A stretch of DNA of 64,000 bases from Telopea speciosissima (GCF_018873765.1 NC_057923.1:744001-808000); one strand, 5' to 3'. Positions 41,259 through 52,515 are shown, numbered from the stretch's first letter. A program made the numbers and translations. Notes: generated by a model not told the origin, from the letters alone.

Positions 41259-43945
41259 GTACAATAAATGAGAAAAGAGGTGGCTTGTATCCGTCACTTG
41301 TTCCAAAATCACAAAAATCCGTGTAGGGTTATTTTAGTAATTGCACCAAATTTTTTGGCACTTTTGGAGTACCTATGAGCTGATATGAGTTTTGTACTGC
41401 ACATGAGAATTGTAGTTCGTCGAGTCTTCTTCGAAACACAATTGGAATCATGCAAATCTGATGTTTGACAGCGAAGTTACAACGATTCTCGTTTGGCACC
41501 TCAAAATTAAGGGCATGTTGTGCGTGCTCGTACACCATCAGAACTTCAAATGATGATATCTCCCTCATCCGGCCGTCGTTTGAGACGTTTCAACTTTCCG
41601 AATTCTCCTCTTGGAGAGATCTAAATATAATAAATGAGAAAAGAGGTGAGTTGTAGCCTTCACTTGTGTCAAAATCACAAAAATCCGTGCAGGATTACTT
41701 TAGTAATTGTATCAGATTCGTCGGCATGACTGGAGTGCCTATGAGCTGATCTGGGTTTTATACTGGGCATGAGAATTATAGTTCATCGAGTCCTTTTTGA
41801 AACACAATTGGAATCGTGCATTTCTAACATTTGACGGCGAAGTTACAGCAATTCTCGTTTTGCACTTCAAAATTAAGGGGCATTTTATGCGTGCTTGTGC
41901 ACCATCAGAACTTCAAATGATGATATCTCCCTCATCCGACCTCTGTTTGAGACGATTGAACTTGCAAAATTTTCATCTTGGAGAGCTCTAAGTATAATAA
42001 ATGAGAAAGATGTGTGTTGTAGCTTTCACCTATGCAAAAGTCGTAAAAATCCGCTCTGGATTATTTTAGTAATTTCATCAGATTTGTCGGCACTTTTGGA
42101 GTGCCTATGAGCTGATCTGGGTTTTGTACTGGACATGAGAATTGTAGTTCATTGTGTCCTCTTCGAAACGCAATTGGAATCGTGCATTTTTTAAGTTTGA
42201 CGACAAAGTTACAGCGATTCTCTTTTTGCACTTCAAAATTAAGGACATTTTATGGGTGCTCGTGCACCATCAGAACTTGAAATGATGATATCTCCCTCAT
42301 CCGACCTCCCTTTGAGACGATTCAACTTGTAGAATTTTCCTCTTGGAGAGCTCTAATTATAATAAATGAGAAAAGAGGAGGGTCGTAGCCTGCACCTCTG
42401 CCAAAATTGCAAAAATCCATGTAGGGTTATTTTAGTAATTGCATCAAATTCATCGGCACTTTTGGAGTGCCTATGAGCTGATCTGGGTTTCGTATTGTAC
42501 ATAAGAATTATAGTTCATCGAGTCCTCTTTGAAACACAATTGGAATCGTGCATTTCTAATATTTGACGGCGTAGTTACAACAATTCTCGTTTTGCACTTT
42601 AAAATTAAGGGCATTTTATGGGTGCTCGTGCACCATGAGAACTTCAAATGATGATATCTTCCTCATCCGACCTCCGTTTGAGACGATTCAACTTGCAGAA
42701 TTTTTGTCTTGGAGAGCTCTGAGTATAATAAATGAGAAAAGAGGTGGGTTATAACCTTCACCTTTGCCAAAATTGTAAAAATCTGCACAGGGTTATTTTA
42801 GTAAATGCATTAGATTTGTTGGCACTTTCGGAGTGCCTATGAGCAGATCTGGGTTTCGTACTGCATATGAGAGTTGTAGTTTGTCGAGTCTTCTTTGAAA
42901 CGCAATTGAAATCGTGCATTTCTGATGTTTGACGGCGAAGTTACAGTGATTCTCAATTTGCACTTCAAAATTAAGGGGCATTTTCTGGATATGCACCATC
43001 AGAATTTCAAATGATGATATCTCCCTCATCCGACCTTCATTTGAGACGATTCAGTTGCAGAATTTTTGTCTTGGAGAGCTCTAAGTATAATAAATGAGAA
43101 AAATGGTGGGTTGTAGCCTTCACCTGTGCCGAAATCGCAAAAATTCATGCAGGGTTATTTTTGTAAATGCATCAGATTCTTTGGCACTTTCGGAGTGCCT
43201 ATGAGCTGATCTGGGTTTTGTACTGCACATGAGAATTGTAGTTCGTCGATTCCTCTTCGAAACGGAATTGGAATCATGCATTTATATAGTTTGACGGCGA
43301 AGTTACAACGATTCTCGTTTTGCACGTCAAAATTAAGGGCATTTTGTGGGTGCTCGTGCACCATCAGAACTTCAAATGTTGATACCTTCCTCATCCAACC
43401 TCCGTTTGAGACGTTTCAACTTGCAAAATTTCATCTTGAAGAGATCTAAGTATACTAAATGAGAAAAGAAGTGGGTTGTAGTCTTCGCCTGTGCCGAAAT
43501 CTCTAAAATCCGCGCGGCGTTATTTTAGTAAATGCATCAGATTCGTCGACAATTTCGGAGTACCTATGAGCTGATCTGAGTTTCGTACTGCACATGAGAA
43601 TTGTAGTTCGTCAAGTCCATTTCGAAACACAATTGGAATCGTGCATTTCTAGAGTTTGACGGTGAAGTTACAGTGATTCTTGTTTTGCACTTCAAAATTA
43701 AGGGTATTTTATGGGTGCTCGTGCACCATTAGAACTTCAAATGATGATATCTACCTCATTTGACCTCAGTTTGAGACGATTCAACTAGTAGAATTTTCAT
43801 CTTGGAGAGCATTAGGTATAATAAATGAGAAAAGAGGTGTGTTGTAGCCTTCACCTGTGCCAAAATCGCAAAAATCCATGTAGGTTTATTTTAGTAATTG
43901 CATCAGAAAAGCGCTGGAGTGCCTATGAGCTGATCTGGGTTTCAG
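41259..43945 (+). repeat. Satellite array, about 365-bp monomer, right block (about 7 copies)
   Basis: Same monomer and orientation as the left block: the landmark recurs near 41533, 41899, 42266, 42630, 42986, 43351 and 43717. The last monomer is disrupted near 43908 (AAAAGCGCT replaces the expected words) and homology stops at GATCTGGGTTTC. Confidence 0.95.
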
Positions 43946-44420
43946 GCTGGTAGAAATAATTCAAAGATGTGGAATGAATTTAAGGAACATCTTAATAAAT
44001 GGAATTCTCTCAAATTTAACTACAGCTTGCACTATTAATCTTTCTCACTGTTGCTTAGCTAGTTTCATACAACCCTGTGGTTTTATCACAACTCTTACAA
44101 CATGGCTTTCTCTGTATGTGGATTTTGGAGTCGCAACAGAGTCTTACCAAGCCTACTTGCTTCGTGACACGTGAGGGGAAATAGATCTTCAGACCACTCC
44201 TACTTTTCTTGTTTTTTGTTTCGAGATTTCCCCACACGGCAAAGACCGCCAACATGGATGGCGTGTTACGTGGTCGTGAAATCCATTGGATGTCAAAACC
44301 GTTATTGGATTTGGTACATTTGTTTAAGACACTATCTCTGTAGGAGATTAGCCTTCCTGAACAATAGTTAAAATAGTATTTTAGAGTAGCACTCGAGTGA
44401 TTGTACCTAAAATAATCTAT
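43946..44420. other. Unassigned flank of satellite
   Basis: No recognised element or gene; short chance frames only. Confidence 0.3.
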
Positions 44421-45240
44421 GCTTTTCTAGCGCAAAAGTCACTGATAGAGCACGTTTCGGCTTTTTGTGGGCATTCCCAAGCTTCGCTCCTCCATAGTAC
44501 TGCTATCCCCCCTTGCTTCGCTTGCCCCAATCGAGTACTGAGGGTGTACCCCCAAACCCCCTCGCTTGTACAACTTTAGTCGGCTCGGAAGTTAAATAGT
44601 TCATAGAGAGTAGACTCATTCTCCGAAACTCAAAAAGCATCAAATTTACTAATCGCAAAGACCTATTTACGCATATCCGGACGGCCTCTATAACAAGTGT
44701 TAGTGATGCCGTCGATCAATCAAAATTAAAATTGTCTAAACCATCCCAGGCAGTTCCCAGATAAAAACCGGGCAACCATCTTTCAAAACAGAGCGAACCA
44801 CTGTTTAAAGGGTTATAAATGGGTTCGGTATGGTTTCCCTGCGCCTATGTAAGTAAGAAAGCCCAACTATAGTGAACCCTAGAATATAAAAATCAAAACT
44901 GAATTACATGATTCCTATTTTTATTAATAATTTAACTGTCTTGTACAAAAACAGAAGTGAGAGTCGAGCTACTGCTATAAGTGGTTCCGATAGTTTTAAG
45001 AAATATCCAGGTGGTCTAGGAATACCCGTGGTAAAACCTACCTTGCTTTCTATGAAGCGTAAGGAAATTCCTGCGCTTGGGGTTCGCAGCCATTTGCTAC
45101 AACATGAACCTTTTGAGCAACAAATGCTCAGAAGTCTGGCATTCATGGAGCCGAATTGAGGGGCATGTCTGCAGTGCAAGCGCCACTTGGAACTGCAGGT
45201 CTTCTTGCGGTTTTGGATAAGACCCACGTGAGAACCAGAC
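44421..45240. other. Candidate organelle (mitochondrial-like) DNA insertion
   Basis: The block differs from its neighbours: higher GC, and words typical of plant mitochondrial spacers (GCTTCGCTCCTCCATAGTAC, CCCCCCTTGCTTCGCTTGCC). A plus-strand frame at 44908-45156 reads KKYPGGLGIPVVKPTLLSMK; I do not recognise it as a standard mitochondrial gene. The assignment rests on composition and motif feel only. Confidence 0.3.
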
Positions 45241-47900
45241 CATCACAGAATCTCTGGAACATGCTTGTACGATGATTTGATGTATTTAAGACGTATTTAA
45301 ATAAATGCTCTATAACTCATTATAGGATATTAGACACATGATTTCACGTATTTAATTTTGCATGACTTATTGTTGTTGTCATGTTTGAAGAAATAAAAAT
45401 CCCTATTAGATTCTAGTTTTTCCCATTAGGGAAGCAAAGATGTGGTACAAAATTAGGAGTAGAGAATTTCAACAATTTAGCAACACATTGGTCTTTGAAA
45501 CCCGTACTTAGAGAAAGAAAAAATTGGCAAACATCAAAGGAAAGTGTACTTGACCAAGTACAAATCTCACATGAGATCAAAATTATAAAAGAGGAGAGGG
45601 AGAGAGCTCTCCACGGTTTTGGAGTCTCTCCTCTCTCTCTCTCTCCCCCAAGCCTTCTCTTCTCCCCTCCTCTTCTCTCGTGAGTGTGAGTGTGTGTGCA
45701 AGGGTTTTATGAAACCTGGAGTTTTGATGAACGATGCATTACTTTATTTTGTGAACGACCAATGACAACAAATCCATCTCTTGCTTCGATGTGGAAGAGT
45801 TATTACTTCAAGAAAAATCTCCACTTACGATTTTTGTTATCCGACTTTTTTAATGCAAAAGCGATTTCTTTGATCCATTTTGCTGCACCATTGGTTTCAA
45901 ACTAACAAATGCCACACCCACATTGTCTACTCAATCGAGCCTTCCCCCACCTCTACTATCATTGTCTTCGTCACCCCCACCGTGATCCCTCCCATCTTTC
46001 GTCTATGGCTGAAGAAGATACTTCGTACGCTCCCAAAGCTCACCTTTACCAATGATGTCAATGGAAGTCGGTGGCTTGTCATATGCTTGACAGAATTCAT
46101 GAACGAAGATGGGATTCAGGAGCTTCCGCAATGCGATCAAAATGAAGTGAACCTGGGCATCAACAAGGTGTGGTTGCCCCAATTTGACTGAGCAAGTGAA
46201 ATGATAATTGAAGTTCTTTAAGCAACGGAAAAAGAGGAATTCTTTATGGTCGTCAATGATGGCAATCGTTTCAATACAATGAGCCCAGCAGTATATCATA
46301 TATCACAAACACCCCAAAATTTATCAATATCAATCTTCACAAAGACGTTAAGCACAATTAGCACCCGAAGTTGAAATGTCCATTTCAACCCTGACGATGA
46401 GAAAAAATGCCGTGTGGAATAATTTGGGTATTGCTTTCTAGAAGTGCGTTTACACTTTCATTACAAAAAAAAGGTAACCGTCTCCATTTTTACCAACAAG
46501 AAGAAAGCTGCTATTTTCACCTGACTTTAGATGCCAGTGAGAGCATCGATGACAACCCTGATTTTTCTCCAACGGTTTGTTGGGCTTTTGAATGGTCGAA
46601 GAATGCAATTTTACTTTAAAAAAAATATCTCCATGAAAAGAGTTGCAACGTGATCAAAGATGTGTTAGAAGACGAGGATTCGTTGGAAAAAAGGCAAGTC
46701 CGGCTGGGAATTTTAAAGTTGACTGCTTCACGTATTAGCCGCCATCAACGACATTGTAATCTTGGTAATCTACTAGGGTTTTCAAACAATTGCCGTAATT
46801 TTATGTTTGGGCAAAGGAAACTGGATCATCCGCACGCCAGAGGCGGCAATTGATAGCATTTACCCTAAACAGGTTACTATTTTGTTGTTTTTCCCCCTAT
46901 TTCTTCAAAGCATAGACATCAAAGTAAAAACAACACCTGCAGATCAATCCCTTTCTTGTTCTTGCTTATTTTGCTTTCATACCAACAAAGACAATAAATA
47001 GATTGGTTTGTAGTTTGGGGTTTTACCATTAAGAATAATAATTTCACTATTATAAAAGAGTTAACAGCAACTTAACTACAGACCTAACAAAATGGACTAG
47101 ATATAATACTTCTCGAGAGTGTCTGATATTTTGATAGTTTTTGGAGTGGCCATGATATCAAATAAACTTATAGGATGTGATCGTGAAATTTTCTTCTTTT
47201 TCCCTCTCTCTCTGAAGTCTACCATAGGAGAAAGGAATTGAATCCCAGATTTAATTATGTACCGGCCGCAATCTCTTTCTCCCAAACTTCAAGATTGACA
47301 CAAACGCCGAATCATTCACACCTTTCTTTTTTTCATTCGAATAACTGGAGTAATTTACACACACCACCCCCTGAGGTATCACGAAAGTATAATTATAAAT
47401 CCCAATTTTATAAAATTCTGTGTACCCCTGAAGTTCACAAACGTTAACACATACACCCATTCCATCAGTGAACTAACAAAATTGCTATGGCAAGAAAAGA
47501 AAAAAGAAAAAAATCCTGCTACTTATCTTTCCCAAGCTGACAACTGAGACGGTAAAAAAAGAAATTTTTTATGAAAGGTAACTAACCAGACTGATCTTGA
47601 AACTCCAACATCTTCATCTCTTGAAGCAGGATCGTAGTTCCATTGACCAACCCTCCTATTTTGATCTTGGGAGCAATACATACATACATTAATAGAAGGT
47701 TTTTTCTTCGCAAGGGCAACCCCCTACCGTGTACAACCTTAAAGGTCACTTCAAATTACAAAGGAACCGTAAGAAAGGAAATTAACTTCTAGACATGTTC
47801 ATTGGTCACAAAGCTCCCTCAGAACTAAAATTGCATTCAACAGCTATATTCAGACAAGGCTGAAACTAAAGCATTGTTCAATCACCGGGAGCTTTAACAA
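45241..47900. other. Unassigned intergenic region
   Basis: Several short frames (for example minus 46003-46299, with FVHEFCQAYDKPPTSIDI) read protein-like but match no family I can name. CT-rich at 45600-45670. No supported gene. Confidence 0.3.
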
Positions 47901-48090
47901 GGAAGCATAAGCAAACATAAAATGATCACCAGCTAGTTAGTTCCTAGAAGACAATGAATGATGAAGATGACATGATTAATCATGGCATAAGATCTACACG
48001 TTTAAAGACAAATGATATCATCCATTCATGTAAACACTCAATCGAATCAGCTATCCTAAAGAGCCATGAAGAATATAAAAAACCGTTACC

Positions 48091-48668
48091 TAATTGATCA
48101 TCCTCCACACATATTATAACTTCAAAGTAGTACTTGAAAAGAATGGTGGCAAGTAGAATGGCAACAAAATTTTCTAGCAAGGATTTTAGCATTCTCTATG
48201 AAATTCTACCTGTCAAAAAACAAAAACAAAAACAAAAACAAAAAAAAAAAATCCTTGGTGCAAGCCCTATCTATCATCGGGCTGCTGAAAAACACGGTTC
48301 AAATTTAAAGCCAAGATCAGTTTTACACTACTAAACTCATTTCTGCTTCTGTTTATCATTGAAGAGCTCTACATTTCTTCAGAACCAGAGAGCCTTATAT
48401 GTGCTTGTTACCCAAAAAATAAGGGGCTGAAAGGTCATAGGTCTATATACTTCGGAAAGTATACATGTTAATAATATCATGAATCATATGTATCCCTCAG
48501 TACCACAGCCAAATCATCAACAGTGATCAGTCCACTACTCTTATCCACTTGGTGATCATCATAGGGACGCAGGATCAAATACTACAACAAATTAAGATAA
48601 TGCTTACACTGAAGAAAACTAAGACATTCACACAACAGGCACCCTTCTTAAGGCCACTTCAGTTCAGT
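48091..48668 (-). repeat. Tandem duplication, copy 1 (snoRNA unit)
   Basis: Starts TAATTGATCATCCTCCACAC and ends GCCACTTCAGTTCAGT. Repeated with few changes at 48669-49272. Contains one clear box C/D snoRNA and, on the minus strand, hairpin-forming words (CTTGG...CCAAG; GTAGAAT...ATTCTAC). Confidence 0.9.
48493..48567 (-). ncRNA. Box C/D snoRNA, copy 1 (25S guide)
   Basis: Minus strand: stem TCCC, C box ATGATGA (48562-48556), D' box CTGA, C' box TGATGA, D box CTGA (48500-48497), closing stem GGGA. The element before the D box, TTGGCTGTGGT, is complementary to ACCACAGCCAA of 25S rRNA; the fifth nucleotide from the D box points to an A for 2'-O-methylation. All four boxes and the stem are canonical. 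The sequence before D' (AGAGTAGTGGA) has no rRNA target I can name. Confidence 0.82.
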
Positions 48669-49272
48669 TAATTGATCATCCTCCACACATATTATAACTT
48701 CAAAGTAGTTTCTTAAAAAGAATGGTGGCAAGTAGAATGGCAACAAAGTTTTCTAGCAAGGATTTTAGCATTCTCTATGAAATTCAACCCGTCAGACAAC
48801 AAAAAAAAAAAAAAAATCTTGGTGCAAACTCTATCAATCATTGGGCTGCTGCTGAAAAACACGGTTCAAATTTAGAGCCAAGATCAGTTGTACACTACTA
48901 AACTCATTTCTGCTTCTGTTTATCAATGAAGAACTCTACATTTCTTCAGAACCAGAGACAGCCTTATATGTGCTTGTTACCAAAAAATCAAGGGGCTGAA
49001 ACTAAAATAGATAGGTCATAGGTCTATATACTTTGGAAAGTATACATGTCAGTGTATCATTATTACACGTTAATAATATCATGAATCATATGTATCCCTC
49101 AGTACCACAGCCAACTCATCAACAGTGATCAGTCTACTACTTTTATCCACTTGGTGATCATCATAGGGACGCAGGATCAAATACTACAACACATTAAGAT
49201 AATGCTTAAGCTGAAAAAAACCTAATACAATCACACAAGAAGCACCCTTCTTAAGGCCACTTCAGTTCAGTT
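48669..49272 (-). repeat. Tandem duplication, copy 2 (snoRNA unit)
   Basis: Second copy of the unit, slightly longer because of a small insertion near 49050. The snoRNA boxes are kept, while surrounding sequence has drifted. Confidence 0.9.
49095..49169 (-). ncRNA. Box C/D snoRNA, copy 2 (25S guide)
   Basis: Paralogue of the snoRNA at 48493 within the tandem duplication. C box ATGATGA, D box CTGA and TCCC/GGGA stem are identical; the D-box guide TTGGCTGTGGT is unchanged, while flanking guide bases differ slightly (AGTTGGC instead of ATTTGGC). Confidence 0.82.
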
Positions 49273-49369
49273 CAAAACTGATTGTGAAATTCCAAATCAA
49301 GCCAAAAGCTGAAGTCTAAGGTAAGAAAATAAAAACATAATAATAATGTGCAACAGGATCTTCGACGAA

Positions 49370-49452
49370 GCCTCTTCAGTTCAGGCCTCCAAAAGGTTTC
49401 CACATGGATTATTTCAGAAGAACGAAAGTTTGATTTAATCATCCTCAGAGGC
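49370..49452 (-). ncRNA. Box C/D snoRNA, U59/snR54-like (18S guide)
   Basis: Minus strand: terminal stem GCCTCT/AGAGGC, C-box-like AGGATGA, guide AACTTTCGTTCTT directly before a D' box CTGA, and D box CTGA next to the closing stem. The 13-nt guide is a perfect complement of AAGAACGAAAGTT in plant 18S rRNA, the segment targeted by yeast snR54 and animal U59; the fifth position picks the A before CGAAAG. The C box is one base off consensus. Confidence 0.75.
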
Positions 49453-49784
49453 AAACAAGAAGATCCTTAGATAGGAGGGTATATGACTGAATAAAAAAAG
49501 TTGGAAAATTGCACATAGTCAATCCAAATCATTCTTTGTGAATTGCAACATCAAGCTTTAACAGGCAGAAATAAAGTGCATAATTTAGAGAAAACCTTAA
49601 AAGAGTCGACAGACCAGAAACCATTCTCGATGAACAAAAAAATTAGTTTAAAAAAAAAACAGGAGTCAACATCAGCCAAAACATTAATCTCTAAACAGGC
49701 AATACTAGACTAAAATTTGCTTCCAAAATGTGTAGAAAAATCCCAAGCCAATAAAAAATCACAAACAGGAAGGCCATTTGGAGC

Positions 49785-49862
49785 CTCCTCAGACAATCAC
49801 AAACACTTGTCCTCATTGGTAGCATCGGAAGAACGAAAGTTTATTTTCAATCCTCACCAGAG
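49785..49862 (-). ncRNA. Box C/D snoRNA-like paralogue (18S guide)
   Basis: It shares AAACTTTCGTTCTT with its neighbour at 49370, but the D' box is CCGA and the C box is GTGAGGA, both degenerate. D box CTGA at 49792-49789 is kept. It may be a decaying copy or still functional. Confidence 0.5.
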
Positions 49863-50014
49863 ACTAACATTTCCAAATGGAATACCTTTCCAAAAAAAAA
49901 TAAAAACCACACACACAAACAAACAATCATTACTACACACCTAAAATTGTAGCGACACTCAGGACAGAACATAAGTGAAACAGAAGGAAGCACACAGCAT
50001 ACGTTTCCTCAGTT

Positions 50015-50095
50015 AGTTCAGGTCTCCGATGATGAAAGCATTCCCCAGTGACTCAAAGAAGAACTAAAGTTTAAAGTCATCAATCAACAGACACA
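50015..50095 (-). ncRNA. Box C/D snoRNA-like paralogue, first in cluster
   Basis: Minus strand TTGATTGATGACTT supplies a C box; AAACTTTAGTTCTT is the shared guide with one mismatch to 18S; two CTGA motifs follow GGAGAC. The second half (TGCTTTCATCATCGGAGAC before CTGA) is different from its siblings and may guide elsewhere. Ends not fixed. Confidence 0.4.
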
Positions 50096-50279
50096 GAAAA
50101 CTAAACAGATATCAGAATAAGCATCACCGGCAACAAACAAAACCAAACAGATCTGAGAAGTAAAAATCCCTAGTAATAGATAGAAAGACAAACACAGCGG
50201 AAGTGTATTAGACGCTGCCGCCAACAATGCTCCAATTCGAAGAGAGAACTTGAACAAGCAACGTTGGACGATAGTTCCA

Positions 50280-50286
50280 TTTTATA
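50280..50286 (-). promoter_or_regulatory. TATA box of snoRNA cluster
   Basis: Minus strand CTATAAAATGG. It lies 44 bp downstream of a telo-box and upstream of all snoRNAs, so it is a reasonable core promoter with initiation near 50250. Confidence 0.55.
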
Positions 50287-50329
50287 GAAGTTTCGGAGAT
50301 GGGTCAAATGATGGCGATCGGCGAACCTC

Positions 50330-50338
50330 AAACCCTAA
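50330..50338 (+). promoter_or_regulatory. Telo-box AAACCCTAA
   Basis: The telo-box is a standard element of plant snoRNA and ribosomal protein gene promoters, usually paired with site II. Orientation-independent. Confidence 0.6.
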
Positions 50339-50431
50339 AACCAACGGGGCACCAGGGCTGTTAAAATTTAGGCCGAACCAACCAAACCCTCGGAAACACT
50401 AAACCAGACCGACCGTTAGATCAAAACCAAT

Positions 50432-50437
50432 AGCCCA
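50432..50437 (-). promoter_or_regulatory. Site II element TGGGCT
   Basis: TGGGCT on the minus strand, about 100 bp upstream of the telo-box. The telo-box/site II pair is the known signature of ribosome-biogenesis promoters. Confidence 0.5.
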
Positions 50438-50576
50438 ACCGTACCGACCAGAGTACCAAACAAATTAAAACAACTATTTTATCCCATTTATATACCCTTG
50501 CTCTGGACTTCTCTTCACGATTCTGTGGCATTCGATTGAATCATGGACCAATTACTATCATTCTGTTCTACTCATT

Positions 50577-50758
50577 ACTCGTACAATAAAAATCCTCTGC
50601 AGTACAAGATCTGGCGGTGCATTAGCTGTGCGTGAGTGAGGCCTTCCGAGAGTGCCACGTGGAGTCCTCCAATGTTGAGGTTGTTAATAGTTTGTTTCAC
50701 TTCAATTGAAAACATCCATTGCAAACCCAATTGGCCAAATGATCCGCCCATAAACAAA
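50577..50758 (-). repeat. Dispersed repeat, inverted partner of 52345-52515
   Basis: Shares AGATCTGG, GTGGTGCATT-like words, CACTTCAATTGAAAACATCC and GCAAACCCA with the inverted copy 1.6 kb away. Function unknown; may be a pair of MITE copies. Confidence 0.7.
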
Positions 50759-51059
50759 ATGGGTTGAGTGAAATGCCAAATCATGTGTTCACCCTTCTAG
50801 AGGATGCAAGATCATAAAGGCTCCGACAACAAAGGCTGAGGTTCCTCAGATGTTAATCCTCTCCAATTCCTTATATTGTGCAGCTCGACAGTTTGAGGTG
50901 GAGATTTTGACATGTAGCGGCTCAGATGTCCAACGGTCCGAGCTCATTGACTTCCATTTATTTTTGTTGAGCTCAACACCGTTGGATGTCTGAAATGTCA
51001 CGTGTCGGCATCTCCACCCCGAACTGCCACGCTACATAATTTTAGGGAAATTGAATAGG

Positions 51060-51740
51060 ATATTTTCTAAGGTCCCTCGGAGAGAGGGAACAAGAGATGA
51101 ATGCAAATACATCGTCTAGTAGAGCTCGTGATCAGCCAAAATAATAAGAATGGATTCAAGATTACAAGAGATATCACAAAAATTGAGGTCCAAATTTTAA
51201 GTTACAAATCGTCACAAACCCTAGAATTCTCTATATTCAATTTGAATATGAAACAACAAACAAGTATCAATTGTTAGAAAAACAACGCCCAGAAATGAAT
51301 TTGTAGAAGAAAACGAAAGAGAAAAGAGAAATCAAACACACAACACAGGGATTTACGTGGTCCACCCCCAAGAAGGTAGGCTACATCCATGACCGGCAAT
51401 AGAATTCGTTTTCACTATATCTCTGAAGCAAGTTACAAACCCTCAAATCTCAAGTTCAACTCTCAAAGAGACAAGGACACTTTATAAAGAAACCCTAACC
51501 CATAAAAGTACATAAATACCCCTAGTAACCCAAAACACACCACCTAGTCAGGGTCGGATCAGAACTGAACATATATCGAAATACATAACGTTTCGAAGGT
51601 CTCAACAAGCTATACACAACACATCGCCTTTGGCAATGACGTATGCACTTTTTAGACCATTCGAACTCATTTCGAGGCCAAAACGGCCCTCCGAAGAATC
51701 CCCACTGCACAAACTGGACCGAGATCAGGCTTCACCAATA
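51060..51740 (-). mobile_element. LTR-like fragment, antisense
   Basis: On the minus strand a CTTTATAAAG box is followed by GCCGGTCATGGATGTAGCC, CCACGTAAATCCCTGTG and a CTAACA end near 51276, a layout familiar from plant copia LTRs. Limits and target duplication are unresolved. Confidence 0.4.
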
Positions 51741-52344
51741 ACATCAACTACCTGAACTAACAACAAGACCCCATTGTTACCACCACCACCATTAACAACA
51801 AATAACTGCAATAGGGGCAACAACAACAACAATAGCTGCAGTAGGAAATGTTAGACAAGGGATGCGATTAAACACCCTCCTGATGAAAGTGAGAATGGAA
51901 TAGGTGTAATAAATTATAGAAGAATTCATCAAAGCGTGACTAGGAATGAATTGATGGTCAAAGAGACTTTGCTCCTTAATCAATTTTGACGACAAGAAGT
52001 GATCCCTTTCCCTCGTTGCAATCGAAAGGGGAATGATTATTTCGCTTAAAAAACACAGAATAATTATAATATTATTAAATTAGGGAAAATTAAGCAAAGC
52101 AAGTCTGATACTTCTCTCTCTCTCCCCCCTGGTGAGTGGTGACCAGCTAACTAATAACGCATAGTGACCACTGAGTCAAGGAAGAAGGCAAAGCTCCACA
52201 CTCCTTGTCCCTAATCGCAGGGAAAGAGCGACCATGAGTCAGCAAAGAGCCTCTTGTGACTGTGTCGAGGTAGAGAGAGAGAGAGGAAAACCCTTTTGTT
52301 TCTTGAATATGTCGAAAGGGAGGGACAACCGTTTCGTTTTTGGG

Positions 52345-52515
52345 GCAGGTCATTCCTCCAAGTGGGTTTGCAAATGGATGTTTTCAATTGAAGTGAAGCA
52401 AACTATTAAAAGCCGTAGGATTGGAGGAGTCCATGTGGCGCTCTCTGAAGACCGCACAACCAATGCACCACCAGATCTTGCATTGCAGATGATTTTTATC
52501 CTTACACTATATTTA
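52345..52515 (+). repeat. Dispersed repeat, inverted partner of 50577-50758
   Basis: Reverse-complement homologue of the left copy, with GGATGTTTTCAATTGAAGTG as the best conserved core. Confidence 0.7.

Noticed and set aside
36277..43945. CRISPR-like array
   Set aside because: The repeats are long diverged satellite monomers with no unique spacers, in a plant genome.
44908..45156. An 83-residue gene (KKYPGGLGIPVVKP...)
   Set aside because: Not recognised as any nuclear or organelle protein and no gene context; kept only as part of the organelle-like island.
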